Assembly: GCA_902168185.1 (NCBI GenBank)
Contig: CABHOV010000041.1
Coordinates: 366,555 to 430,554, forward strand
Length of the DNA stretch: 64,000 nucleotides
DNA from: an uncultured Bacteroides sp.
GTDB lineage: Bacteria; Bacteroidota; Bacteroidia; Cytophagales; Cyclobacteriaceae
Direction: 5' to 3'
Below, in pieces: positions 53,435 through 63,382 of this stretch. Position numbers and translations under genes: made by a program. How positions within the stretch are numbered: the stretch's first letter is position 1; each line of letters starts with the position of its first letter. The notes under the pieces are model-generated. The model was not told the origin of the DNA. It ran no database searches and worked only from the letters and a program-made list of their open reading frames with translations.

Positions 53435-54493
53435 ATGGGGTTAATCCGATTTTTACTTGCAATCTCAGTGCTCATTGTGCATTCCAGCCCTGTGTTTGGT
53501 GTTGAACTTATACCTGGGTACCTGGCTGTGCAATCCTTCTATATTATTTCTGGGTTTTATATGACCTTGATATTCACAGAAAAGTATGAGGGCACAGCGC
53601 GGCCGTATTATTATTTTTTATCAAATAGGATATTAAGACTATATCCACTCTATGCGCTCGTAGTCGTAATGGTTATTGTGCTAAGTATAGTCTATGGAGT
53701 ATGGCTCGGCTCCTATGGCAAGCTCCAATATTATATGGATGAATATCAAAGGCAGCCTGATAGTTTGGGAGCTTTGCTTACAGTCCTCTTCTTTAATGTC
53801 TCATTGGTTGGTCAGGATTGGGTAACTTTTTTTGGTATAGATAGGCTTGGGGACCTTTACTTCCTTGGCCTGAGAGGTGATATGAAAATGCAGGAGCTTT
53901 TATTTATACCCATTGCCTGGACAATTTCTGTCGAACTGTTCTTCTATTTACTAACACCATTCATTGTCACCAAATCAAAAGCTGTTATTGTATACTTTAT
54001 ATTGGGTGTAATTGCACTCAGAATATTCTTATACTTCATTTTTAATATTGGTGGAGGTTTTGCAATATACAGGTTTGCACCTACCGAGTTGTTTTGGTTT
54101 TTATTGGGCATTTTATCCTACAAACTCTATAAGCGAAAATGGCTGCCGGATAAACGATATGGAGTCTGGTTGTTGATTATTTTAATAGTAAGCTTGTTTA
54201 TATACCGAATGGTGCAATTGGATTGGGTCTTCTTTAGTATGATTTTTTTATTTACTCCTTCAGTTTTTTATAAAGTCTCCAATTTTAAATACGATCGTTT
54301 TTTTGGAGAGTTGACCTATCCACTATACATCAGTCATTGTTTCTTTTTAATGATTATAGGCGCGAATGCATTTCCGAAACCTTACGGAACCGGACTGCCC
54401 TTGATTGTTATGGCCGTGATATTTTCAGTATTTGTATATCATTATTTCTTGCAGCCTCTCGATCGCTTCAGAGCTTCGCGTATTAAATCGTGA
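53435..54493 (+). CDS. Acyltransferase family 3 membrane protein
   Basis: 352-aa polytopic enzyme of the OafA/WecH-like acyltransferase_3 family, adding acetyl or other acyl groups to sugars. The catalytic His is probably in VLIVHSSPVFG (residue ~17); RPYYYFLSNRILRLYPLYALVVV and WTISVELFFYLLTPF are family landmarks. About ten membrane helices can be picked out. It is expected to O-acetylate the glycan at the inner membrane, which would affect antigenicity. It follows the GT-like gene by 13 bases and is part of the same run. Confidence 0.88.
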   Translation: MGLIRFLLAISVLIVHSSPVFGVELIPGYLAVQSFYIISGFYMTLIFTEKYEGTARPYYYFLSNRILRLYPLYALVVVMVIVLSIVYGVWLGSYGKLQYYMDEYQRQPDSLGALLTVLFFNVSLVGQDWVTFFGIDRLGDLYFLGLRGDMKMQELLFIPIAWTISVELFFYLLTPFIVTKSKAVIVYFILGVIALRIFLYFIFNIGGGFAIYRFAPTELFWFLLGILSYKLYKRKWLPDKRYGVWLLIILIVSLFIYRMVQLDWVFFSMIFLFTPSVFYKVSNFKYDRFFGELTYPLYISHCFFLMIIGANAFPKPYGTGLPLIVMAVIFSVFVYHYFLQPLDRFRASRIKS

Positions 54494-54540
54494 TGAGTAT
54501 ATTTATGAGTAAATTGGCAATGTGAAAATGAAAGGCGTAA

Positions 54541-55362
54541 ATGATTTCCGGTAGTCCACAAGTATCAGTTGTTATCATAAATTATAACACCTTTGAACTA
54601 ACATGTGCGTGTATTCAAAGTGTTGTCGAAAAAACGACTGGATGCACCTATGAGATAATCGTAGTGGATAATGCATCCACAGAGGGAAGGGTAAAGGAGT
54701 TCTTGGCACGCTTTCCGTTCATTACGTTAATTGAGAGCAAAGTGAATGTTGGTTTTTCAAAGGGAAACAATATAGGGATTGAGCAAGCCAAAGGTGAATT
54801 TATATTGTTATTGAATAGCGATACCGAGTTACAGAATGATGCACTTTCAATTTGTAAGTATTTTTTAGAAAAGGATACGAAGGTTGCTGTCGTAAGTGCT
54901 CTTCTCAAGTATCCGGATGGTGCTGTACAGCACAATTGTCAACGTTTCCCATCAATAAAATATAAACTATTCGAGCTTTTTAGATTGCAGAAATTTCTCC
55001 CGCGGAGAAAAGGAGGAAGGATTTTATTAGGTTTCTTTTTTGACTACAATGAAGTTGTATATCCGGATTGGATATGGGGTACTTTTTTTATGTTCAGGAG
55101 AGAATCCTTAAAATTACTACCGCAAGGAAAATTGAACGATGATTTTTTCATGTACGTGGAAGATATGCAATGGTGCATGGAGTTTCATAATTTAGGATAT
55201 AGTATAGCATTCGAACCCGCTGCACAAGTGGTGCACCATATGGGTAAAAGTGGCGGAGCAAAATCTGCGTTGATAGATCAAAATATAGATCGGTTCATGA
55301 GGAAATACTATTCTTCTTTTGAGATACGATGCATGCGTTGGTTAGACCGGGTATTACTTTAA
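54541..55362 (+). CDS. GT2 glycosyltransferase, rhamnosyltransferase-like
   Basis: 273-aa GT-A enzyme. VSVVIINYNTFELTCACIQSVV is the opening motif, EIIVVDNASTEGR the nucleotide site, and LLLNSDTELQ (near residue 95) the DxD. The later PDWIWGTFFMFRRESL and DDFFMYVEDMQWCMEFH are typical of WbbL/RfbF-like rhamnosyltransferases and related enzymes, so rhamnose or a deoxyhexose donor is a guess. Gap of 47 bases from the acyltransferase and 12-21 bases to the next gene. Confidence 0.88.
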   Translation: MISGSPQVSVVIINYNTFELTCACIQSVVEKTTGCTYEIIVVDNASTEGRVKEFLARFPFITLIESKVNVGFSKGNNIGIEQAKGEFILLLNSDTELQNDALSICKYFLEKDTKVAVVSALLKYPDGAVQHNCQRFPSIKYKLFELFRLQKFLPRRKGGRILLGFFFDYNEVVYPDWIWGTFFMFRRESLKLLPQGKLNDDFFMYVEDMQWCMEFHNLGYSIAFEPAAQVVHHMGKSGGAKSALIDQNIDRFMRKYYSSFEIRCMRWLDRVLL

Positions 55363-55383
55363 TTTATTATCCCAGTGAAAGTG

Positions 55384-56286
55384 ATGACGGCAAGCGTGAT
55401 TATCTCAACATATAACGGAGCAAAGAAGATCAGCAATATATTAAATGCAATGCTTCAACAGGCCGATCAAGGCAGCGAAGTATTGGTTGTTATTGACGGA
55501 TCAACCGACAATACCTTGGAGGTTGTTAAATCCTTTGTTCCGAAATTGCCACGTCTTAAAATTATAGTGCAGGAAAATAAGGGAAGAGCCGGTGTTCGTA
55601 ACCGTGGAGCGGAAGAGGCTACAGGAGATATACTTATATTCTACGATGATGACATGACACCAGACATTCATTCTGTACGTCTTCATAGATACTTCCATGC
55701 AAACTATACAGGCATAGTAAGTGGAAATTCTATTGAACCTATAACACCTGATAAAACGGATATTCAAAACTATAAAGGATATCTCACTGGTCTTTGGACT
55801 GAAAAGTATATTGAAGGTATAACTCAATTGAATAAGTCTAATTTCTTTTTTACAGCTGCAAACTGTTCTTTTAAGAAAGAAACATTTCAGTCTCTGGAAG
55901 GTTTTGATAAACGACTAACCGATGCTGAGGACCATGACTTAGGGTATCGTGCATTAATGGAAGGTGTTCCTGTCTTCTTTGATAAGAGCAATCGGGCTGT
56001 CCACTATGACCCGATTACATGTGCAAGCTATATTAAGCGATTGCGTGCATACGCACTGGCGCATCGTAAGCTCGCTATACTTTATCCTGAACGTTATTCT
56101 GACTTTAGTGGTAACCGTTCCTCTTTAATGAAGCGAATGGTGTATAGGATTTTTGCTTTTCCATTTTGGGTACGATGGATTGACAATGGAAATGTATTTC
56201 AGATTATCCCGCGTTCACTTCGGTATAAATTTTATGACGTTGTAATACAAGCTTTGGCAGTTGAGTTTACGCATATACCTGTATGA
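55384..56286 (+). CDS. GT2 glycosyltransferase
   Basis: 300-aa GT-A enzyme from ATG 55384; a GTG three codons up (55375) is also in frame. ASVIISTYNGAKKISNIL, then VVIDGSTDNTLEVV and ILIFYDDDMTPD (near residue 85; the DxD is DDD) identify the fold. The acceptor-side segment is LTDAEDHDLGYRALMEG. The stop overlaps the next gene (ATGA). Donor and position of the sugar unknown; probably part of the repeating unit. Confidence 0.87.
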   Translation: MTASVIISTYNGAKKISNILNAMLQQADQGSEVLVVIDGSTDNTLEVVKSFVPKLPRLKIIVQENKGRAGVRNRGAEEATGDILIFYDDDMTPDIHSVRLHRYFHANYTGIVSGNSIEPITPDKTDIQNYKGYLTGLWTEKYIEGITQLNKSNFFFTAANCSFKKETFQSLEGFDKRLTDAEDHDLGYRALMEGVPVFFDKSNRAVHYDPITCASYIKRLRAYALAHRKLAILYPERYSDFSGNRSSLMKRMVYRIFAFPFWVRWIDNGNVFQIIPRSLRYKFYDVVIQALAVEFTHIPV

Positions 56287-57395
56287 CAAAGAAGAAAGTG
56301 ATCTATATAATTTCAGATATTGAAAAGTCACTTTCATTTGAGTGGACAGCAAAGCAACTTGTTCTGAAGTTTGACCTCTTGTTTATTTTGATTGGAAAAG
56401 AGAGGACTGCACTTTCATCCTTTTTGGAGTCGATGAATATTCGTGTTGAAGTGGTTTCTGATGAAAGGTATCCATCCTATATTAAAAAGTGGTTGCGCAT
56501 TTATTCCATTTTGCAATTAGAGCGACCGACAGCAGTTCACGTCCATTTATGGCGTGCAATGTTGCTCGGGCTTACAGCAGCATGGATGTCCGGAATCAAA
56601 CGAAGAGTACTAACCCGTCATCACGCTACAATTCATTATGTTGAATATCCATCAGGTAGAAAATGGGATATAGTTTGTAACACGTTGGCGACCGACATTG
56701 TTGCCATTTCGGAAAATGTAAAAGACATCCTTATCCAACGAGATAAAGCACAAGCTTCGAAAGTTTCTGTGATATATCATGGGTTTGATCTTTCGTATTT
56801 CGGGAACATCGAACCGCAGCGTGTCAATAGGATGCGTGAAAAGTATAACCTATACAATCGGCCGGTAGTGGGTGTTATTTCACGTTACCTGAAGCTGAAA
56901 GGAATTCAATATATAATTTCTGCTTTTAAAAGACTCAAAGAAGATTTTCCTGACGCACACTTGGTTTTAGCAAATGCTCAGGGCGACTATGCCGCAGAAA
57001 TTAGAGCCCAGCTTCGTCAATTGCCGGAAGGATGCTATACTGAAATTCAATTTGAGCATGATCTCGCTGCACTCTATAAAGTGTTTGATGTATTTGTTCA
57101 CACCCCGGTTGATGCGCACGCAGAAGCTTTTGGACAGACTTACATTGAAGCTTTGGCAGCAGAAGTTCCGTCTGTTTTTACAATATCGGGTATAGCACGT
57201 GAATTTATAGTGAATGAATATAATGCGCTGGTAGCAAATTATCAGGACGCTGAAGAGATTTATGTCAACATGAGGAGAATTCTGAATGATGAGAAGGTAC
57301 GGTCTGTGATAATTGAAAATGGAATGAAGAGCTTGGAAGCTAAATTTGATCTGCCCGTCATGATTGATAAACTCGCATATATCTATAACAAATGA
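56283..57395 (+). CDS. GT4 glycosyltransferase
   Basis: 370-aa GT-B enzyme. VVGVISRYLKLKGIQYIISAFKRL near residue 195 opens the donor-binding half, and EAFGQTYIEALAAEVPSV near 280 contains the E-x7-E motif (two Glu spaced for the donor ribose). The N-terminal half (VHVHLWRAMLLGLTAAWMSG, LTRHHATIHY) matches acceptor-binding regions of GT4. A retaining enzyme is expected by the clan. Coupled by an ATGA overlap to the preceding gene. Confidence 0.9.
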   Translation: MTKKKVIYIISDIEKSLSFEWTAKQLVLKFDLLFILIGKERTALSSFLESMNIRVEVVSDERYPSYIKKWLRIYSILQLERPTAVHVHLWRAMLLGLTAAWMSGIKRRVLTRHHATIHYVEYPSGRKWDIVCNTLATDIVAISENVKDILIQRDKAQASKVSVIYHGFDLSYFGNIEPQRVNRMREKYNLYNRPVVGVISRYLKLKGIQYIISAFKRLKEDFPDAHLVLANAQGDYAAEIRAQLRQLPEGCYTEIQFEHDLAALYKVFDVFVHTPVDAHAEAFGQTYIEALAAEVPSVFTISGIAREFIVNEYNALVANYQDAEEIYVNMRRILNDEKVRSVIIENGMKSLEAKFDLPVMIDKLAYIYNK

Positions 57396-57435
57396 TTGGG
57401 GCGTGATTACTATATATTAACAACTGGCGTAATAA

Positions 57436-58332
57436 ATGAAATCTTTTTCCCCAATTCTTATTTCTGTTGTTATACCTACATATAATCGTGCAGGATATAT
57501 AGGTGACACAATCCAATCAGTTTTGCAACAGCAGTATACTAATTTTGAATTGATCATTGTTGATGACGGAAGTACAGATAATACAGGGGCTGTTGTTTTT
57601 TCTTTTAAGGACGACCGGATAAAATATTTTAAAAAATCGAATGCCGAACGAGCTGCAGCACGAAATTTTGGTGTACAAAAAGCGCAAGGGAGCTATGTGA
57701 CATTTCTTGATTCTGACGACCTGCTAAAATCAAATCACCTTTCGGAGGCTATAGATTTTATAAATGAGAATGCTGATGCAGTTATTTTTCATTTAGGATA
57801 CAACGTCATTCAGCCGAATGGTACAATAATTTATCCATGGAAAGCTTTACCAGATCCGGTAAATGAGAAGTTAGTGGAAGGAAATTTTTTGAGCTGTCTC
57901 GGTATATTTACTAAACACGATGTGCTTCTTCGGCATCCATTTAACGAAGACCGAGAGCTTTCAGGGTCCGAAGATTATGAACTGTGGATAAGATTAGCCG
58001 CTCGTTATCCAATCCGTACGCGAGCTGTTGTAACAGCTTCGCTGGTAAACCACGAGACGAGGAGCGTTTTGCAAATTGATGTTACTAAGTTTCTTAAAAG
58101 GATAGCGTTAATAAAAATATTTTTAAATGAAGATTCACAAGTGACGACAACATACGGATCCAAAACAAAAACGATATTCGCTTACCTTGATCTGTATGCC
58201 GCCCTACATTTGGTAATGGCCGGCTTCAGGGCCAAGGCATGGAAATTTCTACTCGGTTCACTTTTTCAGCAACCGTCTGTTATTTTCAATTATCGTTTTC
58301 TCGTAGTTGTGAAGAAAATTATTCTATTTTAG
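57436..58332 (+). CDS. GT2 glycosyltransferase
   Basis: 298-aa GT-A enzyme. SVVIPTYNRAGYIGDTIQSVL, IIVDDGSTDNTG and VTFLDSDDLLKSNHL (DxD near residue 93) are clear. ELSGSEDYELWIRLAARYP is the acceptor-side ED motif. It ends with a hydrophobic/basic tail. Four bases separate it from the second asnB. The dense run of transferases here suggests a repeating unit of many sugars. Confidence 0.9.
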   Translation: MKSFSPILISVVIPTYNRAGYIGDTIQSVLQQQYTNFELIIVDDGSTDNTGAVVFSFKDDRIKYFKKSNAERAAARNFGVQKAQGSYVTFLDSDDLLKSNHLSEAIDFINENADAVIFHLGYNVIQPNGTIIYPWKALPDPVNEKLVEGNFLSCLGIFTKHDVLLRHPFNEDRELSGSEDYELWIRLAARYPIRTRAVVTASLVNHETRSVLQIDVTKFLKRIALIKIFLNEDSQVTTTYGSKTKTIFAYLDLYAALHLVMAGFRAKAWKFLLGSLFQQPSVIFNYRFLVVVKKIILF

Positions 58333-58336
58333 AAAT

Positions 58337-60202
58337 ATGTGCGGTATAGCGGGGATAATTTCAAAGGAGCCTCTTGATCAACACGCCGTTTCTGCGATGG
58401 CGGAAGGGTTGCTTCATCGCGGACCAGACGCCAATGGTATTTATACAGACGTTTCAAAATCCGTAGCGTTAGCACATACACGGTTAAGTATTATCGATTT
58501 GAGTACAGGCGCTAACCAGCCATTCTACTCCGGTAATCAACGCTACGTAGTTGTCTTCAATGGTGAGATATATAATTTTCAAAAGATCCGCCAGCAGTTA
58601 ATCTCTCAGTATTCGGTTATGTTTAAAACACATTCCGATACAGAAATCATTGCAGAAGCATTTGCTATATGGAAAGAAGAAATGATTGGAAAGCTGGAAG
58701 GCATGTTCGCCATTGCTATTTTCGATCAGCAGACGAGAAAAGTATACTTGTTCAGAGATCGCATTGGCAAAAAACCAATTTTCTATTTTCAATCTGAAAA
58801 TTTGTTTGCTTTTGCTTCCGAGATAAAATCTCTGTTAAAGCATCCGGCTATAAAGGCACAGGTTAACATAAATAAAAGTATTGTTGCTACGTTTCTGCAT
58901 CTTGGATATATACCTCAGCCCGATACTATATATTCAAATATTCATAAATTCCCGTCAGGACATTGGGGAACCGTTGATAACCTTATCCTTAAAACGCAGC
59001 CTTACTGGAAAATCAAAGACAGTATTCATCCAGGCAGTATAAAATCAGTGGACGTTGCTAAAAAGCAGCTTCAGTCTTTGCTTCAGAATGCAGTTGAGGA
59101 GCGATTGATTAGTGATGTTCCGCTGGGAACATTTCTTAGTGGCGGCACGGATTCATCGCTGGTATCTGCTGTTGCCTCCAAGCACACATCGTTGCCGCTA
59201 AAGACTTTTAGTATAGGTTTTAAAGAAGCTAAATTTGATGAGAGTAAATTTGCACGCGTGGTGGCCGGGCATCTCGGCACAGATCATTCTGAGTATATAT
59301 TAACAGAACGTGAGGCGATTGACATTCTGGAAGCATACCTTCGCCATTTTGATGAGCCCTTCGCTGATACATCGGCTATTCCAACGATGCTTGTCTCGAA
59401 GCTGGCAAGAAAGGAAGTGAAAGTTATACTTACTGGTGATGGCGGTGACGAATTGTTTCAGGGATACGGAGCATACACATGGGCGAATCGCCTGGCTAAT
59501 CCTATAGCCGGTTTTATTCGGCAACCTTTGAAAATGTTGTTGAAGTCAACCGGTAAAAGTCGCTTTGAAAGAATTGCTCAAATATTGGAGTCAGTAAATA
59601 TAGGGAGTATACGGAGTCATATTTTTTCACAAGAGCATTACTTCTTTTCACAGCAGGAAATCAGAGATTATTTAGTAAAAGATAAAAGCTTCTTTAAGTC
59701 ATTTGAATATAATGAGTCGGCTTTGCTTGACATGGACTTGACAGCAGGGGAGCGGCAGGCTTTGTTCGATTTGCAATACTATTTAAAGGATGATTTACTT
59801 GTAAAAGTTGATCGTGCATCCATGTACTATGCATTGGAGTGCAGGAGTCCCTTACTTGATCATAATATAGTCGAGTTTGCTTTTTCGCTTGATCCTGCAC
59901 TCAAAGTGAAAGATGGAAAACAAAAGTGGCTGCTAAAGGAATTACTGCGCGCATATTTACCAGCTGCTCTGATTGACAGGCAGAAGTGGGGTTTCAGTGT
60001 GCCGGTTGCTAGCTGGTTAAAGAATGATCTTCGTTATTTGATTGACACTTACTTAAGTGAAAAAGTGATAAGTGAGGTGGGCCTATTCAACGGCCCCTAT
60101 ATAAAGAAGCTTATTTCTGATTTTTTTGCAGGTAAAGATTATTTATATAATCGTATTTGGGTGCTTATTGTTTTGCATAAATGGATGAAGGAGAATCAAT
60201 GA
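58337..60202 (+). CDS. asnB: AsnB-type glutamine amidotransferase, copy 2
   Basis: 621-aa asparagine-synthetase family protein. Glutaminase domain with Cys2 (MCGIAGI), HRGPDANG near 28-35 and FNGEIYN near 75. The synthetase domain shows SGGTDSSL at 268-275 and TGDGGDELFQGYGAY near 373, the standard PP-loop and GDGGDEL pattern. This copy is more canonical than copy 1 (49375), which has DGHGADEL. Free asparagine synthesis and glycan amidation are both conceivable; the locus context favours the latter. Its ATGA overlap couples it to the next glycosyltransferase. Confidence 0.9.
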   Translation: MCGIAGIISKEPLDQHAVSAMAEGLLHRGPDANGIYTDVSKSVALAHTRLSIIDLSTGANQPFYSGNQRYVVVFNGEIYNFQKIRQQLISQYSVMFKTHSDTEIIAEAFAIWKEEMIGKLEGMFAIAIFDQQTRKVYLFRDRIGKKPIFYFQSENLFAFASEIKSLLKHPAIKAQVNINKSIVATFLHLGYIPQPDTIYSNIHKFPSGHWGTVDNLILKTQPYWKIKDSIHPGSIKSVDVAKKQLQSLLQNAVEERLISDVPLGTFLSGGTDSSLVSAVASKHTSLPLKTFSIGFKEAKFDESKFARVVAGHLGTDHSEYILTEREAIDILEAYLRHFDEPFADTSAIPTMLVSKLARKEVKVILTGDGGDELFQGYGAYTWANRLANPIAGFIRQPLKMLLKSTGKSRFERIAQILESVNIGSIRSHIFSQEHYFFSQQEIRDYLVKDKSFFKSFEYNESALLDMDLTAGERQALFDLQYYLKDDLLVKVDRASMYYALECRSPLLDHNIVEFAFSLDPALKVKDGKQKWLLKELLRAYLPAALIDRQKWGFSVPVASWLKNDLRYLIDTYLSEKVISEVGLFNGPYIKKLISDFFAGKDYLYNRIWVLIVLHKWMKENQ

Positions 60203-61377
60203 AAGCGTCATCCTTAAAACAAGTGCTATATCTTTCGTATGATGGACTCACGGATCCATTGGGACAGTCGCAAATATTGCCGTATCTCGCAGGTCTATCT
60301 GCAAAAGGTTATTTGATTACCATTGTCAGCTTTGAGAAGCCGGATAAATTTCAAGCATCTTCCCGGAAGATCGCGCAGTATTGTACAGAAAACAATTTGT
60401 TATGGGAGCCCTTGGTCTATCATAAAAGCCCTCCCGTATTTTCGACGGCCTACGATCTGCTCTCCTTGCGAAAAAAGATTCAACAACTTCATCGTGAGAG
60501 AAATTTTTCAATTGTTCATTGTAGAAGCTATATCACTGCATTACTAGGACTATGGTTGAAGAACAAGTATAGCATCCAGTTTATTTTTGATATGCGAGGC
60601 TTTTGGGCCGATGAGCGTATAGAGGGTGGCTTATGGAATTTGGGAAATCCACTCTATAAGTATATATATACTTTCTTTAAGAAAAGGGAGAAAGCATTCC
60701 TTCAACATGCCGATGCCGTTATCGTACTTACCGAAGCTGCACGTGAAGTTGTGTTAACATGGAATCCGAACTATAAAGTAACGGTGATACCTTGCTGTGT
60801 TGATCTTAATCTTTTTGATCCATCGAAAATAATGAACACACAGAAGACATCGTTGCGCACGAAGCTTGGACTGTCAGCGGATGATTATGTGTTGCTTTAC
60901 CTTGGATCGATTGGTACATGGTATCTATGGAATGAAATGGTGGCATTCTTCAGAACATTGCAAGCACACAAACCGTCTGCTAAATTTCTTGTGCTGACTC
61001 CAGATCGACATCTTGTCGAAGACGACAAAGACTTTATTGTATTGTCAGTGGCTCGTGAAGAGGTGCCACTATATATCAGTGTTTCGAATCTTTCGGTGTG
61101 TTTTATAAAACCATCTTTTTCCAAGAAAGGATCTTCAGCAACGAAGATGGCAGAAGTACTGGCCATGGGAGTGCCTGTTGTTACCAACCCGGGTTGGGGC
61201 GATGTTGAATTTTTTCGCGATCGATTAGAAAACGTGTATGTGTCCAAAGACGCAAAGGAATTGCCACCTTTAAATCACTATCGTTCTGAAAATCAAGATG
61301 AATTTTTCCACGATCTCTTCTCTCTTGAAAGTGGAATAGTGAAATATGATCAGGTTTACAGAACATTATTAAGTTAA
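60199..61377 (+). CDS. GT4 glycosyltransferase
   Basis: 392-aa GT-B enzyme from ATG 60199 (MKASSLKQVLYLSYDGL). An in-frame ATG 18 bases earlier is less likely because an AAGGAG ribosome-binding site (60188-60193) lies at ideal distance from 60199, and the ATGA overlap with asnB is then exact. FDMRGFWADERIEGG in the N-terminal half and LYLGSIGTWYLWNEMVAFF at the start of the C-terminal half are recognisable. The E-x7-E region is replaced by KGSSATKMAEVLAMGVPVV near residue 320. Last gene of the glycan locus in this strand; the next gene starts 84 bases later. Confidence 0.9.
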   Translation: MKASSLKQVLYLSYDGLTDPLGQSQILPYLAGLSAKGYLITIVSFEKPDKFQASSRKIAQYCTENNLLWEPLVYHKSPPVFSTAYDLLSLRKKIQQLHRERNFSIVHCRSYITALLGLWLKNKYSIQFIFDMRGFWADERIEGGLWNLGNPLYKYIYTFFKKREKAFLQHADAVIVLTEAAREVVLTWNPNYKVTVIPCCVDLNLFDPSKIMNTQKTSLRTKLGLSADDYVLLYLGSIGTWYLWNEMVAFFRTLQAHKPSAKFLVLTPDRHLVEDDKDFIVLSVAREEVPLYISVSNLSVCFIKPSFSKKGSSATKMAEVLAMGVPVVTNPGWGDVEFFRDRLENVYVSKDAKELPPLNHYRSENQDEFFHDLFSLESGIVKYDQVYRTLLS

Positions 61378-61417
61378 ATTATTAACGTCTGTTAGCCATA
61401 TAATTACATTTTTCTCT

Positions 61418-61425
61418 TATTTTTG
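61418..61425 (+). promoter_or_regulatory. -7 box of the Lrp/AsnC gene
   Basis: TATTTTTG matches TAnnTTTG, 36 bases before the chosen ATG at 61462. The upstream in-frame TTG at 61423 lies inside this box and is thus unlikely to be the start. Confidence 0.4.
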
Positions 61426-61461
61426 GCCAAATTTTATTTGGGAAATGAACCCTCATCTACT

Positions 61462-61944
61462 ATGAATACTAAGAATAATATTAAGCTCGATGCCACTGAT
61501 CGCAAGATCCTTGAGATCCTTCAAAAGAATTCAAACATAACCAATGCGCAGTTGGCAAAAGAGATTGGCCTTTCTCCAGCCCCTACCTTGGAACGTGTAA
61601 ATAAATTGGAGACCTCTGGTGTAATCAGAAGCTATCATGCTGTGATTGATCCCGCCAGCGTGGGTCTTGGTGTGAGCACTTTTGTTATGGCTTCCTTAAA
61701 GGGACACAACAAAGAGAACATCAATAAATTTATTACCGCTATAAAGATGGTGGATGAGGTTGTAGAGTGTCATCACATCACCGGTTCTGGCGATTTTATT
61801 CTGAAGATCGTTTGTGCCGATATCGCTGCTTATCAGCAACTCATGCTCGACAAAGTATCTAACATTGAAGTCGTAGATAGCCTTCAGTCCATGGTAATTT
61901 TGTCAACATTCAAGGATAGCAAATCATTACCTATTCCTGGCTAA
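61462..61944 (+). CDS. Lrp/AsnC-family transcription regulator
   Basis: 160-aa DNA-binding regulator. The helix-turn-helix KLDATDRKILEILQKNSNITNAQLAKEIGLSPAPTLERVNKLE is near residues 7-50; the RAM/effector domain follows (AVIDPASVGLGVSTFVMASL and ECHHITGSGDFILKIV). Such regulators bind an amino acid and control amino-acid genes or act as global factors. The bound ligand is not readable. The in-frame upstream TTG overlaps the -7 box, so ATG 61462 is preferred. Target genes unknown; the neighbouring glycan locus is not an obvious one. Confidence 0.93.
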   Translation: MNTKNNIKLDATDRKILEILQKNSNITNAQLAKEIGLSPAPTLERVNKLETSGVIRSYHAVIDPASVGLGVSTFVMASLKGHNKENINKFITAIKMVDEVVECHHITGSGDFILKIVCADIAAYQQLMLDKVSNIEVVDSLQSMVILSTFKDSKSLPIPG

Positions 61945-61995
61945 ACCATAGTCAGTGGATTTTCGTTTTTTGATGATTGGAACTTACCTACTGTC

Positions 61996-62502
61996 ATGAC
62001 TGCAGAAAAAAGTTTAATACTCGATGCCGATCAGGTAAAGCAGAAGATAAAGCGAATGGCGTTCGAGATCTATGAGCATAACTTTAAGGAAAAGAATATT
62101 GTCATTGCCGGTATAGATGGTCAGGGATATGTACTTGCCAAACTACTGGCAAAGCAAGTGGAGAGCATTTCTCCTATAGAAGTCAAGCTTGTGAAAATCA
62201 ACCTGGACAAACTTGCTCCACAGGAAAGCGACATTACGTTGGACTGTGACTTAAAGGAAGTTAAAAAGAAGACCATTGTGTTGGTGGATGATGTATTGCA
62301 TACAGGCCGTACGTTTACCTACGGTATGAAACCTTTCTTGAACATCGAAGTTAAAAAGATAGATACGGCAGTGCTCATCAATCGTGGTCACACACTTTTT
62401 CCTATATATTCACTTTATACAGGCTATGAACTTTCCACTACGATCAAAGATCATGTGGAAGTAAAGCTTAATAAAGATGAAATGGCTGTGTACCTTCATT
62501 AG
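61996..62502 (+). CDS. PyrR-like phosphoribosyltransferase-domain protein
   Basis: 168-aa protein of the type I phosphoribosyltransferase fold. The PRPP loop is VLVDDVLHTGRTFTYGM (near residue 97, the DDVLHTGRT signature). IAGIDGQGYVLAKLLAKQVE is the hood/N-terminal part, followed by KINLDKL. It resembles PyrR, the UMP-dependent attenuation regulator/uracil phosphoribosyltransferase. No pyr operon lies here and no PyrR binding hairpin was recognised, so it may be a stand-alone enzyme of unknown substrate, or a regulator. Cytoplasmic. Confidence 0.82.
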   Translation: MTAEKSLILDADQVKQKIKRMAFEIYEHNFKEKNIVIAGIDGQGYVLAKLLAKQVESISPIEVKLVKINLDKLAPQESDITLDCDLKEVKKKTIVLVDDVLHTGRTFTYGMKPFLNIEVKKIDTAVLINRGHTLFPIYSLYTGYELSTTIKDHVEVKLNKDEMAVYLH

Positions 62503-62510
62503 TATATCTT

Positions 62511-62525
62511 ACGAAATCGTTTCGT
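62511..62525. promoter_or_regulatory. Small palindrome between the PyrR-like gene and panB
   Basis: ACGAAA and TTTCGT around a TCG centre: a 15-base perfect inverted repeat in the 42-base gap. Possible operator or processing hairpin. No further evidence. Confidence 0.3.
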
Positions 62526-62544
62526 TAAATTATAACCACCTATA

Positions 62545-63363
62545 ATGTCTGTTCATAAACAAGATATCAAGCGCATAACCACGCATCAGTTACAGGAGAT
62601 GAAGAATCGTGGTGAAAAGATCGCGATGCTTACAGCGTATGATTACAGTATGGCAAAGCTGATCGATGGAGCGGGTATAGATGTAATCCTGGTAGGTGAC
62701 TCGGCATCCAACGTTATGGCCGGACATGAAACTACATTGCCGATTACGCTGGATCAAATGATATACCATGCAGCATCTGTTGTGCGGGCTGTAAAGCGCG
62801 CATTGGTTGTTGTCGATCTTCCTTTTGGTACATACCAGGGAAGCTCCGGTGAAGCACTGCGTTCTTCCATTCGTATTATGAAAGAAGCCGGTGCGCATGC
62901 TGTAAAGCTTGAAGGTGGCAGCGAAGTAAAAGATTCCGTAGAAAGAATTTTAAGTGCTGGTATACCGGTAATGGGACACCTTGGTTTAACACCACAGTCT
63001 ATCTATAAATTCGGAACGTACTCTGTACGCGCCAAAGAAGAAGCTGAAGCAATGAAGTTGATAGAAGATGCTCAGCTTCTGGAATCATGCGGATGCTTTG
63101 GTATAGTATTGGAAAAAATTCCGGCTGCATTAGCGGGTAAAGTTTCAACATCAGTACATATACCCATCATTGGCATAGGAGCGGGTCCTGATGTAGACGG
63201 ACAAGTGCTGGTAATGCAAGACATGCTGGGCATCACTCAGGAATTTAAACCACGCTTCTTAAGACGCTACGCTGATCTTAGTAGCATCGTAGCCGGTGCT
63301 GTTGGTAAATATGTATCGGATGTAAAAGCAAAAGACTTTCCGAATCAGGAAGAGAAGTACTGA
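62545..63363 (+). CDS. panB: 3-methyl-2-oxobutanoate hydroxymethyltransferase (ketopantoate hydroxymethyltransferase)
   Basis: 272-aa TIM-barrel enzyme converting 2-oxoisovalerate to ketopantoate for pantothenate and Co[41 protein letters not shown] is near residues 28-68, with the metal-ligand Asp in [16 protein letters not shown], then EGGSEV (the Glu) and [19 protein letters not shown] are family-specific. The C-terminus ([18 protein letters not shown] [19 protein letters not shown]) is normal. It follows the PyrR-like gene by 42 bases and could share its transcript. No other pan gene is visible here. Confidence 0.96.
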   Translation: MSVHKQDIKRITTHQLQEMKNRGEKIAMLTAYDYSMAKLIDGAGIDVILVGDSASNVMAGHETTLPITLDQMIYHAASVVRAVKRALVVVDLPFGTYQGSSGEALRSSIRIMKEAGAHAVKLEGGSEVKDSVERILSAGIPVMGHLGLTPQSIYKFGTYSVRAKEEAEAMKLIEDAQLLESCGCFGIVLEKIPAALAGKVSTSVHIPIIGIGAGPDVDGQVLVMQDMLGITQEFKPRFLRRYADLSSIVAGAVGKYVSDVKAKDFPNQEEKY

Positions 63364-63382
63364 TATATATTCAGCTAAAATA